Translations under genes and position numbers: made by a program
Part shown: positions 1-10,900 of the stretch, piece after piece
Layout of the letters: each line of letters starts with the position of its first letter
Numbering within the stretch: the first letter of the stretch is position 1
Notes under the pieces: generated by a model
What the model saw: only the letters and a program-made list of their open reading frames with translations
Database searches by the model: none
Told to the model about the DNA's origin: nothing
Source of the DNA: Sipunculus nudus
Lineage: Eukaryota > Annelida > Sipuncula > Golfingiida > Sipunculidae
DNA: 64,000 nucleotides
Assembly (NCBI GenBank): GCA_026874595.1
Contig: CM049320.1
Location: 16,072,988 to 16,136,987 of the forward strand
Direction: 5' to 3'

Positions 1-354
1 GTGAGGTCAATTATTTAGTACATCAGTGTTAGGTTTTTTTCATGCTACATCAAACTTTTAAAATAAAGCTTGTTGTTTAATTTATATTTGTTATTCACCA
101 ATATTTTTCCATACAAAGAGTAAATTAACCATCCATGTCGGTCAACTGTCACTGTCATTTGCCTAGAGAAATGAGCAAGGATATATTTCATACCAGATGG
201 TGTCCACAGGTAATGAAATAGCCATACCATGCATTGCATGTAGGATATACTGTGTAGTTTACAGTATGGTGAAATCGCGAAAAATTAATATGAAGCCAAG
301 TACAGGATTTAACTCTAACAACCATTATTCCATGAATTTAGCAACTGCCCGTAC

Positions 355-472
355 CTGTCATTGCCGCTGATGGACTTTCACCCTCACCATCAGAAAACTC
401 AAATTCCTCCAGGTCTTTGAGAGCCATGTACTGATTGGCGGTTGGAATATCTTTGTCACCTCCTTTGACTCC
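355..472 (-). CDS. XRN1: XRN1 exon (acidic linker after the nuclease core)
   Basis: 118 bases. Acceptor CACTTACAG, donor GTACGG. It encodes 39 residues with the acidic stretch [16 protein letters not shown] and ends one base into a Gly codon. This is the poorly conserved linker between the nuclease core and the downstream domains, so it rests more on frame continuity than on similarity. Positions 1-354 read as the next intron; I see no further exon there. Confidence 0.8.
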
Positions 473-3400
473 CTGTAAGTGATGAAAGGATGAAACGTGT
501 GTGGATGAAAAATTAAGATGTAAGAATAAGGATGCTTTGCATGAGGTCTGAAGGCGCATTCAATCAACAATTTAATTATTCTACATCAGTGTCTACATTC
601 CCTGGCCTCTGTAAATGAAGGGCCCAGCAAACATAATAACAATATGTAACAAGAGCACAGCAAACATACATAATACCCCCCATCTTATGTCTTGTGACCT
701 CTGACCTCATTTAATATGCATGGATTTTGCTGAGAATTAAATTCAGGGTTTCATGAATATCCATAAGAATTTTTTTAAGTCATCACTGCACCACCAAAGT
801 CTCGCGACCTATGACCTCATTAAATATGCATGGATTTTGCCAGGAATTAAACTTAGGCGAGATATTATATTGGTTTATATTTCTATTGAGTTTCATCAAA
901 TCCATCATATTCCTGATATGTTATCGTGGCGTCACCACAAAGAAGTCTAGTGACCTCTGACCTTAATAAATATGCATAGATTTTGCCAATAATCGAACTC
1001 AGGGGGGATTATCTATTAATAAGTACTGATGGTAAGTTTTATGAAAATCCATCAAAGCCTTGGTAAGTTATAGTGGCAACACTAAAAGTTAACGGACAGA
1101 CGGACGGTGGGTATACCATAATAAATCCTGTCATAGACAGGCCTATCAAAAACATGTTTAAGTTAGGCCTGACAATGAGTACTGCGAACTTTGTTCTGTC
1201 CATAAGTATTTATTTATGCATGTATGTATGTCCAGGCCTGCAACTCAAAAACTACACCATATTTCAACTTGCAAAATTTACACAAGATAGGTCTCTTTAA
1301 TATAACAAGTTCTCCATGACGATTCTGATCTAGAATCCAAACTGTAGAATTCATACAGCAAATAAAAGAGGGCAGAGGGACCCAAAGCTCACCTCATATG
1401 ATAAATCAAGATTCAAAAAGCAAAAATGATTCTACTGATATATACATGAAACTTCTTGAAATATTATTTCAGCTTTAAAATCTGCAGAGGATTCTTAACA
1501 GATATAGGGACTTTTAACATTAATTTCCTTCAATAATGAATAGATTGCAAATTTGACATGAATTCAATCAGAAAGGAACCTACTGTAATATTGAAAAGTC
1601 GCAAATTTGCCCAGGCTGCTAAGGAAATATTTATAAAGCACCTAATACGGCCATATTTTGTTGGCATAAATGAGTGACTGTCAGTCAATCAGGACATGGA
1701 CATCATTATCAATCAGATGATCAAGTACTGCATATTCAGAATTGTTCGTTGAATTTTTATTTTGATGGAATTCCTGGGTAGCTTTTATCAATGAAATTAA
1801 AAACCCCTCAATTTCTTAGAAAAATTGGTCAAAATTTACCTAGATATTTTCACCCACATTTTAGGCAAGTGAGCCAATGTTTTACAGTCCTTGTTCTGGG
1901 TTTGCGTGAAACTCCCATTTAATTCAATGAGTTGTTGAGTAAATGTTCTAAAAATTCAATGCATTTTATAAAAAAAAAATTAACACTATTATTTTCAGGT
2001 ATGTTCAAGTATTAGTTTTGATCGAAGTCATAACTAGAAATGATTAATACATATACTTTTAACCACAAGAATGTTTCATGTTAAAACCACAAAATTTTAA
2101 ATGTAAAGTATTGTCTGAATCCCAGTATCTTTGCCATGTATGGACACAAGGATATATTACCAAGCTGATACAGTATTTGACTTTGAATCACAATGTAAAT
2201 TTGCACCATTATATCATTTCTGCCCTAGGAGTTACAGCAACTAGGTTTTACACACAACCACCTACCTCTTGGTTTGGGGCTCTGGCTTCCAGGTCTTCAT
2301 TAATGGCTTTTCCTCCTAGTTTTCCTTCTAACCACTTCAGGTCAGCGTAACCCTCACTGAACTGGTCAATGTCGAACTACAAGGAATACAGGATGTACTT
2401 CACATTTAAATTGTGAACTCTTTCAAGTGTACAGGTACACACACATATAAACATAAACAAAATTACATAGGCCCAATCTCATTCTCTCTCTTTCTGTAAG
2501 AGAGCTCTAAAAGGTAAATTCTGCAAATAAGAGACATTAACTAAGAGCTGTGGTCAAACTCCTATATGTTTGTTTTCAATTAAGAAAAGATATTTTCAAT
2601 ATATGTGTACTTTTCAGAAGCAATTCTAAAAGCTGGTATTCAGACAACATGCCCAAATGAATCCATCTTTAATTCTTTTAAGAGATTCATTTCCTTCAAG
2701 AAGTGTCAAAGGTACATAATTTTACACTTTCTATCAAATATATTTCTCAACTTCATGAAAAAAATTTCACCAGGTGATCAAAACATATAACTCAAGTGAT
2801 ATCTGCAAATATTTGATTTCACAATGTGCTGTATTGTACTCACAGAATAATTAAAACCACTCTGTTTACTGACCTGGGACAGAGCCCTCATGTATTTCTC
2901 AAACCTTGGCAAGTTCAGCCTTCCGTGCTCATTAATATAACCTGTCAAATAAAATGATACAGTATTACTAAATCCTGTCAAATAAAAGAAAATATATTAC
3001 CAATGTCTGTATAAAAATATGTTATACAACAAATGTTAAATAAAAAAAAATATTACAAAAACATGTCAAATAAAACAATATTTATTAATATACAGCAATA
3101 TCTATTACTGTAAGCTATCATATAAAATAATAATTACTGCCATACCAGGCTTATGATATGATAAATAAAGTATCTTGAAGTTAAGACACCAAACCAATTT
3201 TCTTCCTTAATTATCAAAAAATATATCAACTTGTCCTCATAAAATTTAGTTCTTTACCATAAAGAAACTTTATTTCCAAACATTTCACCATTCACATGTC
3301 ATTCAACTCATCCTTGAATAATGCAATGTTACCTTACATGTCTTGTATGACCCTGAGTCTTTTTATTAAACATAGGACTTTGATTTACATCAGATGATCT

Positions 3401-6400
3401 AATGTCACCCAAGTATTATTTCAGGGACATCTGAATTTACTATGGCAATACAATATCTAATTTGAAATTATTAAGTATCAGTGCACCCAGGGCTAGACAC
3501 TGACTATATTTCTTACCTGCCACATCAGGCAGCTGGTTGATAAAATTCACCTGCCAAAATGTGTTTGTCACATGCCTGAATTTAGACATTCAAACAATAA
3601 ATTGTTTTAACCTTTTCCTACTGAGTAATATTTCCATTCCATCTCTAGGCTTATTGATATGTGGAGAGATTGTTTTTCATGTAGTTCTTAATGGACAATT
3701 ACTTTCCAAGGAATTTTTTGCTTAGTCTGATAATAACTGAAAAGGTTACAAAGATAATTTGAATAAAACAGTGAATTTATTATATGAAAAAGAGTATATT
3801 TTTCATGTCAGGTTGATAAAGTGACACCAGTCATGTGGATGAAAAATTGTTATTTAATATCAAGGGATTACTATGGTTGCCGTGTTGTTCACGTGGGTTT
3901 CAAATTCGCAAAATTTGAGAAAGAGAAATTTTAGCAAAATAAAACTCTCATGAATAATATGCCAGATTGTTAAAGGGAAGTTGTAAACATATGATATATA
4001 ATTAATAATAGAACTTGCATATTACCCTTAAATCAAAGACTGCTACAAATGATGATACCAAATCTTTCAAATAATCTGCAAGTAATGAACAGGAGATCTT
4101 GGGCAGATCACGAAATATAAACCAACGCAAAACAATAAGTGAAAATCACGAAATATTAACCCTGCGAATATGGAGCAGACCAGTGTTTGGACCCTGTGCC
4201 TGATATGTTGGGAAGGCAACAACAGTCACCTGCCTGAGGCGGTAGGGGAATGTAAAAAGTCAATCCCTGGCAGTGTCGTATTGTGATATTCCTGGTACAC
4301 TGTCAATCACATGATCAAGGACTCTATGCTACTCACCATCTAATGTCGGCAGGACCTCAATGTAGGTTTTCCATAGCAATGGGAGGCCTTCTTTATTGAT
4401 ATGAAGATGTGGTAGATGAGGGATGAAATCGTTTCCTACCAGGAAGCCCATCAGTACAAAATCATCGATTATACTCTCCAGATCAAACGGGAAACTCAGC
4501 TTACCCTGTGGAGATAAAACAAGACCATAGGCTGTGTGTTCAGTCTGTTCTGCACTGTGCATGATAGCTGGTGACAATGTAAGGAAACATTTTTTAGCAT
4601 AAATTACCATTTCAATTTTTTTACAAGTAAATCCACATATTCAGAAATATTTTGCATATAGATCATTTAACCAAAATGTGCATAAAGAAATTTGGAATGT
4701 CTGCTAAATATCAGGGGATGGAAATGTATAATGTATGGTAATGAGCCAATATAACAATTTTATTTAATATGACATCCCTCCCCCCCCCCCATTTAGCTTA
4801 AACATAAAGGTCAATGGCAAACAAAATTTAGTTTTAGGAATATTAATAAACAACAAACTGGTCGTTCATTGCTTATGCTATTTAAAAGTTTGCAGTTTGA
4901 AAAATACATGTATGATATAAATGCTTATTGTTACTACAGGAAAGTCCAGTGCCCATAAGCCTATAAGATAAGATAAAACTGAACTGACTCAAATTCAAGA
5001 AATAAGCCACATGATTACAGCTTACCTTAAGAGGGGAGAATTCAAATTCCAGGTATTCTCTCATTAAGGTCAGGTGAAGCAGGTGAAATGTCGTCTCCTC
5101 GGCTGATACCGCCCTGTAACAGTGTCAAAAAGTCCAATTACCATTTTAATTGGATTACGTTTTTCAAGCTTTGAATATGTTTACCATCTGAGGATTCTGG
5201 TACACATTGCAATATTATCTTGAAATCTGAATACCACCCAAACCTTTAAATTAAAGAAAATTTATTCATAGTTGTCTGTTGCACTTCAAAAGTTTGGGAC
5301 ACATAAAACTCTAATGGACCCATGGAATTTCTAGGTGGTTTTCACAAATAAACCCGAAGAAAAGTATTATTCTCAGTTGACAGCTTTCAAGCAAACTGAT
5401 GCCCCAACAAATATTAATGAACTCAATATTTCTCCAATTTGGCAAGAAATTCAAAAATGAGTCCTAGTGGGCATCAACATGTTGATTTAGATATGCTGGT
5501 GCCTATAGCCAGCAGTTGACAGACAGATTAAACATAGTTACCTACCTCTTTTGAGATTTCTTTCCCCCAAAGCGTACTTCTTCTCTGAGCAGTGAGAAGT
5601 GTGGCTCATGACTTGTCAGGCCTAGCATCATCTGAAACAGGGGTACAGATGGTTTTTTCTCAAGTACCATTGGTGGGACTCAAATTGCAGCATATCAGGC
5701 AGTCCTATTTCATGTATCACTAAAACTGGGTGTCAGCATACACTGCCCTTTCAGTGCAAGTGAACAAGCCAATTGCTAATATTCTGCGAGATTTATAGCT
5801 GCTCTTCTCTCTGATTAAATTTTCTTTCTCTAATACATGGTCCTCAATAATGTGACGAAAGCTGTAGGTAAACTGAATACTTCGATTCGTCTGGGCAAGG
5901 TTCATTACCTGTCATCCATTACCAAAAAATGACCACACAAATTATGTTTAACTATTATACTAGGATCATTTCAAAACTAGTAAAATACATGTCTATGCAC
6001 TGTTTGCTTTCTTGTTCCTGATTATATAGCTATGTTAATAACAAGATATTCACCAAATCTGCATCCAAACCATAAAGGCAATGACGAGTGTTGGGATCGT
6101 AACCAGGTTTGGCCTTCTCTGAACGAATAAAATCCATCACTTTATGTTCTCCCTCTCCTGGTGTCTACAAACAAAATTAAATCGTGTCTTGAACTACAAA
6201 TTCTGCAATTAATGGTGTTGCTTATATGCATTCTTAATTCACTGAAATATCAACACTCATCATCATGCTACTGGCGGACTTGCCTTTGACTGCCTTTAAT
6301 GGAATTGCACACAAGAGTGTAATGTCAGTTCACAAATCATGCTTTGTAGATACGGTCCTTAGTAGTAAACATAGCAGCCAAAAATTTCAAAATGGCGGTC

Positions 6401-7165
6401 TTGGGGTTATTTGAGAAGGATTTAATGCACAATTTTATCATTTTTGGATGTTCATACTTCTGACTTGTATGTCAAGTTCCACTCAGATCTAGGAAACAGT
6501 TCATCAGATACCTTGCACACATAGAAACAACTGATAAACAAATACCCTTTCCATCCACACAGGGTTATTGTGAACCTATTACAGACATATGACAAGAACT
6601 TATGGGTTTCACATCTAGCTTAAACCAACTTAAACAAAACTAAATATAACATCATAATTATTGTTTGTTACCATAATGAGTTACTAATCGCTGGATATTT
6701 AATCAGAATAGATCTAGGCAATATTTTAATGGTCTCCTTGTTTCAGTATATCAATTTGATATCTTCTTACCAGTATACAGTACACACTGGTCATATCCAG
6801 TGTTCCCCTTTCATTCTGGTGTCATCTGGAAATGTCATTCTATGATGATATATCAAAATATTCCCTTTTGATTTCCCTCAGACATTTCAAACCATGCTTG
6901 TCTGGCAGTAATACTTAAGTTTACATTGTGCCAATCCTGATCTTTTTCAGCAAAAATATTTTTAAAATAAAAAGAAACAATATACAAACTTAATTACTTA
7001 GGCCATGGATACAGGTGTGACCTTGACCTAAATGACTGAATGACCTTGACCTTACCTCATGACCCGAGAGATAAACTCTGACCCCCTGCCAGGACCTGTC
7101 AGTAGACATTTTTTTCACCACAAAGTACTTGAGATGCTCATGTAGACGGACCATAAATTCAGTAC
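355..7165 (-). CDS. XRN1: 5'-3' exoribonuclease XRN1, partial gene (8 internal exons)
   Basis: XRN1 is the cytoplasmic processive 5'-3' exoribonuclease that degrades decapped mRNA. Eight exons join in frame to give 861 coding bases (about 287 codons), roughly residues 135-420 of the animal protein. Visible nuclease-core motifs, in order: [22 protein letters not shown] (two metal-binding Glu), LYGLDADL (two Asp), [24 protein letters not shown], and [17 protein letters not shown] (a further catalytic Asp). GT-AG borders are present at every junction. Introns are 473-2265, 2377-2873, 2942-4336, 4506-5025, 5114-5545, 5632-6053 and 6165-7055. The N-terminal part (start Met to about residue 135) was not found anywhere up to 64000, and the C-terminal half lies left of the window. 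The paralogue XRN2 is less likely: the [11 protein letters not shown] and [17 protein letters not shown] segments read as XRN1. No frameshift or stop is seen in any exon. Confidence 0.93.
690..1105 (+). repeat. Three diverged copies of a TGACCTCTGACCT repeat in an XRN1 intron
   Basis: Three copies begin near 694, 804 and 949. Each has GTGACCTCTGACCT (or a close variant), then an AAATATGCATGGATTTTGCC block and a GAATTAAACTCAGG block. Spacing is about 110 and 145 bp because the first copy lacks roughly 35 bp. The run ends at about 1090-1108 with CGGACAGACGGACGG, typical of the microsatellite-tailed repeats found elsewhere in the window. Probably an old, truncated mobile-element fragment. Confidence 0.65.
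2266..2376 (-). CDS. XRN1: XRN1 exon ([21 protein letters not shown])
   Basis: 111 bases, 37 codons, phase 0 at both ends. Acceptor CTTGTAG, donor [20 protein letters not shown] corresponds to the FSEVF.DLKW.E.K region just after the catalytic core. Confidence 0.92.
2874..2941 (-). CDS. XRN1: XRN1 exon ([21 protein letters not shown])
   Basis: 68 bases. Acceptor ATTTGACAG, donor GTCAGT. Two bases complete the split Gly; 22 codons follow. Confidence 0.92.
4337..4505 (-). CDS. XRN1: XRN1 exon with [17 protein letters not shown] motif
   Basis: 169 bases. Acceptor ATCTCCACAG, donor GTGAGT. It encodes [15 protein letters not shown] and [13 protein letters not shown], whose Asp is the last acidic residue of the catalytic cluster, and ends VLPTLDG with the Gly codon split after its first base. 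Confidence 0.95.
5026..5113 (-). CDS. XRN1: XRN1 exon ([21 protein letters not shown])
   Basis: 88 bases. Acceptor TTACAG, donor GTAAGC. The first base completes the Arg codon from the previous exon; 29 codons follow, ending SPLK. Confidence 0.92.
5546..5631 (-). CDS. XRN1: XRN1 exon ([23 protein letters not shown])
   Basis: 86 bases. Acceptor CTGTTTCAG, donor GTAGGT. It follows GLDADL directly in frame and ends two bases into an Arg codon that the next exon completes. The segment is highly conserved in XRN1. Confidence 0.94.
6054..6164 (-). CDS. XRN1: XRN1 exon with GEGEH and GLDADL catalytic motifs
   Basis: 111 bases, 37 full codons. Acceptor ends in TTTGTAG, donor GTGAAT. It encodes [19 protein letters not shown] and [15 protein letters not shown]. 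The Glu pair of GEGEH and the Asp pair of DAD are metal-coordinating residues in this family. Confidence 0.95.
7018..7055 (-). promoter_or_regulatory. Two GGTCAAGGTCA motifs abutting the XRN1 5' splice site
   Basis: On the minus strand, two copies of GGTCAAGGTCA lie within the first 40 bases of the intron, the first overlapping the donor GTAAGG. TCAAGGTCA is the extended half-site bound by ERR/NR5A-type nuclear receptors. The same motif is the signature of the dispersed repeats nearby, so this is probably a repeat fragment that ends at the exon border. Regulatory use is unproven. Confidence 0.35.
7056..7165 (-). CDS. XRN1: XRN1 exon (GTEFM...SGHE segment)
   Basis: This 110-base exon is the most 5' one in the window. 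Acceptor TTTGATTATAG, donor GTAAGG. It opens with two bases that complete a Gly codon split by the intron, then encodes 36 residues from [12 protein letters not shown] to YLSGHE. The donor is followed directly by repeat-derived GGTCAAGGTCA motifs. Confidence 0.93.
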
Positions 7166-7179
7166 CTATAATCAAACAG

Positions 7180-7300
7180 AAAACAAGATGACCAGAGGTC
7201 ACGCGCTTGCCGGAAATGGAAATGATACAGACAGATAGACAGATAGTGCATGTAGAAACAGTCATATGAATGAGCAACATTGTGGGGGCAGCAGAAATGG
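7180..7300 (+). repeat. Fragment of composite-repeat terminus
   Basis: It contains ACAAGATGACCAGAGGTCA, then CGCTTGCCGGAAATGGAA and a GACAGATA microsatellite. The same order (ACC-AGA-GGT mini-hairpin, CGCTTGCCGGAA, then ACAG repeats) occurs at 9467, 11400 and 21777, so this is a stray terminus of that family. Confidence 0.6.
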
Positions 7301-7339
7301 ATAATATGTTTATTTATGCATGCTGACCTTTAACAGCTG

Positions 7340-8340
7340 CATATCTTTCTAGTGTAAAAGGGACCAAGTTCAAAATTTTTTCATGAAATCCCGTTAATCT
7401 CGTTTGACAAGAAGCAGTGAGACGTTTTCAGGTTTGTCATGTCAAGCTGGCCAAATGATATGAAATGCCGAAAACTAGACCTGTCTAGCTATAAAAGCCG
7501 CCGAGTTATAAGCATTTGCATGAAATCTCGTGTTTTCTCGTTTGACGGGAAATGGTGCGAGCTTTGGCGAGATTTCCAGTTTTGTCATGTCAGGTTTGTC
7601 AAATATTACAAAATGCCGGAAACTAGACCTGTCTAGCTGCAAAAGTCGCCGTGTTATCAGCATTTACGTGAAATCATGTTTTTTTCTCGCTTGACAAGAT
7701 ATAGTACGAGATTTGGCAAGACGAGTAGTTTTATTATGTCAAGACGGCCAAACGTTACGAAATGGCGAAAACTAGATCCGTCTAGCTGTAAAAGTCGCTG
7801 AGTTATTAGCATTTCCGTGTACTCTCGTGTTTTCTCGTTTGACGAGATACGATGCATTTTTTGGCCAGTCTTGTAGATTTGTCATATCAAACTCTCTAAA
7901 TGTTATGAAATGGCCAAAACTACATCTGTCTAGCTGTAAAAGTTGCCGAGTTATTAGCATTTCTGTGAAATCTCCTTTTTTATCGTTTGACGAGATATGG
8001 TGCGAGATTTCGCCAAGTATCGCAGTTTTACTATGTCAAGTTGGCCAAAGTTACCAAATGCCAAAAACTAGACCTGAGTAGCTGTAAAAGTCGCCTAGTT
8101 ATAAGCATTTCCATGATATCTCGTTTTTTTCTCGCTTGACGAGATATGGTGCGAGATTTGGCCTGATTTCTTTTCTGGCGTGTCAAGCTGGTCATATGTT
8201 ATGAAATGCCAAAAACTATACCTGTGTAGCTGTAAAAGTCGCCGAGTTATAAGCATTTCCGTGAAATTTCGTTTTTTCTCGTTTGACGATAAACCGAGCG
8301 AAATTTGACGAGAATTGCAATTGAATGACTTAGAACCAAG
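7340..8340 (+). repeat. 148-bp tandem core repeats, about 6.5 copies
   Basis: The motif TGAAATCTCGT...TTTGACGAGA...GGTGCGAGATTTGGC recurs at about 7384, 7521, 7669, 7818, 7966, 8114 and 8262, a period of 148 bp (the first is 137). Each unit also has a GTCAAGCTGGCCAAA block, AAAACTAGACCTGTCTAGCT and GTCGCCGAGTTATAAGCATTT. TCTCGTTTGACGAGA can fold on itself. The same core, diverged, makes up part of the 1270-bp macrosatellite unit. Tandem cores of about 150-160 bp are a feature of bivalve pearl/Helentron-type non-autonomous elements. Confidence 0.85.
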
Positions 8341-8448
8341 GGGAAGCAGCCTTATGCAAAAAACTAGACCCTTGAAACATAAATATTAACCAAGATAGAA
8401 GCCAAAAACTGCATATTTTCAGATCGTCAAGTTTAACCCACAAATTTG

Positions 8449-8462
8449 GTAACCATGGTAAC
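8449..8462. promoter_or_regulatory. RFX X-box-like palindrome
   Basis: GTAACCATGGTAAC fits the X-box pattern GTNRCC-N(0-3)-RGYAAC exactly. Further exact matches in old repeat copies lie at 9192-9205 and 21351-21364 (GTTACCATGGTAAC, a perfect palindrome). Confidence 0.45.
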
Positions 8463-8593
8463 GGCAGCACAAAGCTACATGTGCAGAGGAATAAGCCAAT
8501 GTTCCTAGTTTAAGATACAACGATAAAAATTGTGCCATGTTTAAAATTATTTTAGATATTGCAGAAAAATGATATGTTACAGTGTTTCAGGTA

Positions 8594-8613
8594 CCACGCC
8601 CCCTGGTGGCTAT
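8594..8613 (-). promoter_or_regulatory. CTCF-like site in old composite repeat
   Basis: The minus strand reads ATAGCCACCAGGGGGCGTGG, the same 20-mer as in the macrosatellite. It matches the CTCF core CCACCAGGGGGCG without mismatch. Confidence 0.55.
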
Positions 8614-9050
8614 TTCCAAAAAATGAAAAACTGATTTCGAGATATTTATAAATAACACAAAATATATCAATTTCAAAGCCATTGTTAAAAAAATGCAACC
8701 TGTAGGTCATATTTAATGAAATCTCGAAGACTCTCGTTTGACGAGAAACGGTGCGAGATTTTGCAAGATTTTTGATTGGATCACCGAGAGCTCACCAAGG
8801 GCTACAAGATGCAAAAAAATTGACCTCTCCAGCACAAAAACTGACAGAGTTAGAAGCTGAAAACTGCATATTTTCAAAATTCAAAAGTTTTACCCCAAAA
8901 ATAGAGAAATCTGGCAATAGCGCACTTTGGCACCTATGCGCAAAAATAAGCCCATGGACCCCAGTTGAAGGTGCTGTGATGGAAATGGCCCAATGTTTAA
9001 TAGTTCTGGAGGTATAGCACCAAAACAAATTTTCATGTTTTTTCATCTGC

Positions 9051-9070
9051 AACGCCCCCTGGCGGCCATT
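9051..9070 (-). promoter_or_regulatory. CTCF-like site in old composite repeat
   Basis: The minus strand reads ATGGCCGCCAGGGGGCGTT. The CCGCCAGGGGGCG core fits the CTCF consensus. Confidence 0.5.
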
Positions 9071-9814
9071 TCCAAAATCTGAAAAAACAATTTTGAGATA
9101 TTCTTGTGTTACATAAAATATCTCAGAATCAGTACGATTGCTGCAAATTTGAAAAATATCAGGAAATTCCATGATTTCTCCCCAAAATTGCGTAACCATG
9201 GTAACAGCAAATTTAAGTTAGCTACATGTCAAAAGAAAGGCCAGGTGATGACAAAAAAAATGAGCTATTGCAGAAGTGGATAAGCCTATTTATGGCGAAG
9301 TTATAGTGCAAAAACCGTTAACCATACCTGTCGTGACCTTGACCTTGACCTTTGACCTATTTTAACCAAAAACAATAGGGCACCTAGAAATTATGTTTTT
9401 CATCATCCCTGTAAGTTTCAAGGTGATTGTGGCAAAATTGTGGCCAGGAGAGTGCAGACAAACAAACTAGACGACCATAGGTCGAACGCTTGCCGGAATT
9501 CGGAAGTGAAACACAGACGGACAGACAGAACATATTGTCGGTTTTCTATTAATGGAATGACTCTCAGAGACATTGCTGAGAATATGTGGCCCGTAGAATG
9601 ACATATGAGACAAAAGAACAGGCAAGCAGACAAAGCTGACAACAAAAGACGAACAGACAGACATACTGACTTTGTGAGACAAGATTGACACCAGATGACA
9701 TAAGCTAGTTATTGAGAAGATTCAAAGGAAGAAAATGAGTTATAATTTATGTAATTTAGATTTATAGTTTACGAGGTATGGTGAATTAATTATATACTTG
9801 GGAGGCTCGACTGT

Positions 9815-9834
9815 AGCGCCCTCTAGCAGACATA
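9815..9834 (-). promoter_or_regulatory. CTCF-like site, 330-bp repeat
   Basis: The minus strand reads ATGTCTGCTAGAGGGCGCT. CTGCTAGAGGGCGC resembles the CTCF core with a T for the second C. Confidence 0.4.
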
Positions 9835-10145
9835 TTCCGAAGACGACAAATGCGTTTCGTATTATTAGTGTATGACATGAGATGTCTCAGTTTCAAAAGG
9901 ATTCCGTCAAAGCTGTGGCTTGTAGAATGCTCTATGTAAGGCGTAAGAACCAGCAAGCAGGCGACTTTGAGGATAACGGACAAACAGATGGACACACTGA
10001 CAAAGTGACAGAAGAATGAAACCAGATGCCTTAATCAGGTTATGGAGAAGACTCAAAGGAAGAAAATAAGCTATAGCTTATGTAACTGAGGCTTTGGGTG
10101 TAGAGTTATGGCCAATACAATGGTATGTGTGTGAGAGTCATGTGC

Positions 10146-10166
10146 AGCGCCCACTACTGGCCATAT
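10146..10166 (-). promoter_or_regulatory. CTCF-like site, 330-bp repeat
   Basis: The minus strand reads TATGGCCAGTAGTGGGCGCT. CCAGTAGTGGGCGC fits the consensus apart from one position. Confidence 0.42.
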
Positions 10167-10476
10167 CCGGAAAATGAAAAATTTATTTCTAGATATTAGT
10201 GTAAGACATAAGATGTAATAGTTTCAAAAGGATTCCGTCAAAACTGTGGCCTACAGAATGCTATATGTGAGACGCAAGAGCCAACAAGCAGGCGAATTTG
10301 AGGACAACTGACAAACAGACGAAAACACTGACAAAGTATCTCAAAATTGAGTCCAGATGACTTCTCCAGGTTGTGGAGAAGACTCAAAGGAAGAAAAAAG
10401 CTACAGTTTATGTAACTGAGGTTTATAGTTTTGGAGATATTGCCAAAGCATGATATGTTGGGAGAGGTTCGAGTTC

Positions 10477-10497
10477 AGCGCCCCCTAGCGGCCATAT
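10477..10497 (-). promoter_or_regulatory. CTCF-like site, 330-bp repeat
   Basis: The minus strand contains GGCCGCTAGGGGGCGCT, an excellent match to the CTCF core (CCGCTAGGGGGCGC). Confidence 0.55.
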
Positions 10498-10803
10498 CCG
10501 GAAAATGAAAAATTGGTTTCGAGATATTAGTGTAAGACTTAAGATGTAATAGTTTCAAAAGGATTCTTTCAAAACTGTGGCCTGTAGAATGCTATATGTG
10601 AGACGCAAGAGCAAGCAGGCGAATTTTAGGACAACTGACAAACAGACGGACACAATGACAAAGTGACACAACATTGAGATCAGATGACATTATCAGTTTA
10701 TGGAGAAGACTCAGAGGGAAAAATAAGCTATAGTTTATGTAATTGAGGCTTTGGGTTTTAGAGATATGGCCAATGTAATGATATCTGTGTGAGGGTCGTG
10801 TGC

Positions 10804-10824
10804 AGCGCCCCCTAGCAGCCATAT
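10804..10824 (-). promoter_or_regulatory. CTCF-like site, 330-bp repeat
   Basis: The minus strand contains GGCTGCTAGGGGGCGCT, a good CTCF core match. Confidence 0.5.
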
Positions 10825-10900
10825 TCAAAAAGTGAAAAACAATTTCGAGATACTAGTGTAGGACTTATGATATGTCAGTTTCAAAAAGATTCCTGCAATA

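Larger units (their letters stand above)
8341..9520 (+). repeat. Old copy of the composite repeat (ancestor-like relative of the macrosatellite unit)
   Basis: The order of blocks matches the macrosatellite unit: CAAGTTTAACCC..TTTGGTAACCATGGTAACGGCAGC, a CTCF-like block, TTTAATGAAATCTCGAAGACTCTCG, a second X-box block, GTGGATAAGCCTATTTATGG, TGACCTTGACC runs, CAAAAACAATAGGGCACC, GTGGCCAGGAGAGTG and CGCTTGCCGG. It diverges by many substitutions and small indels and lacks the GC-rich patch. No coding potential was recognised. Confidence 0.8.
9521..10900 (+). repeat. 330-bp tandem repeats, about 4 copies
   Basis: Each unit contains GAAGACTCAAAGGAAGAAAAT, TATAGTTTATGTAA..GAGG, a CTCF-like block (GCGCCCCCTAGCGGCCATAT or variant), GAGATATTAGTGTAAGACATAAGATG, TTTCAAAAGGATTCC, TGTGGCCTGTAGAATGCTAT and GACAACTGACAAACAGACGGACA. 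CTCF-like blocks at 9815, 10146, 10477 and 10804 give the period. Related copies occur at 22020-22345 and 25080-25778. Confidence 0.85.

Noticed and set aside
45-239. Possible further XRN1 exon on the minus strand
   Set aside because: The translation does not resemble the expected downstream XRN1 region and no matching acceptor/donor pair in phase was found.
3500-3560. CTTACCTGCC donor-like site in an XRN1 intron (minus strand)
   Set aside because: The coding sequence passes in frame from the exon at 4337-4505 to that at 2874-2941, leaving no room for an extra exon.
7400-8300. Tandem GTCGCCGAGTTATAAGCA blocks as possible tRNA or SINE heads
   Set aside because: No A-box/B-box pair or cloverleaf; the blocks are part of the 148-bp core repeat.
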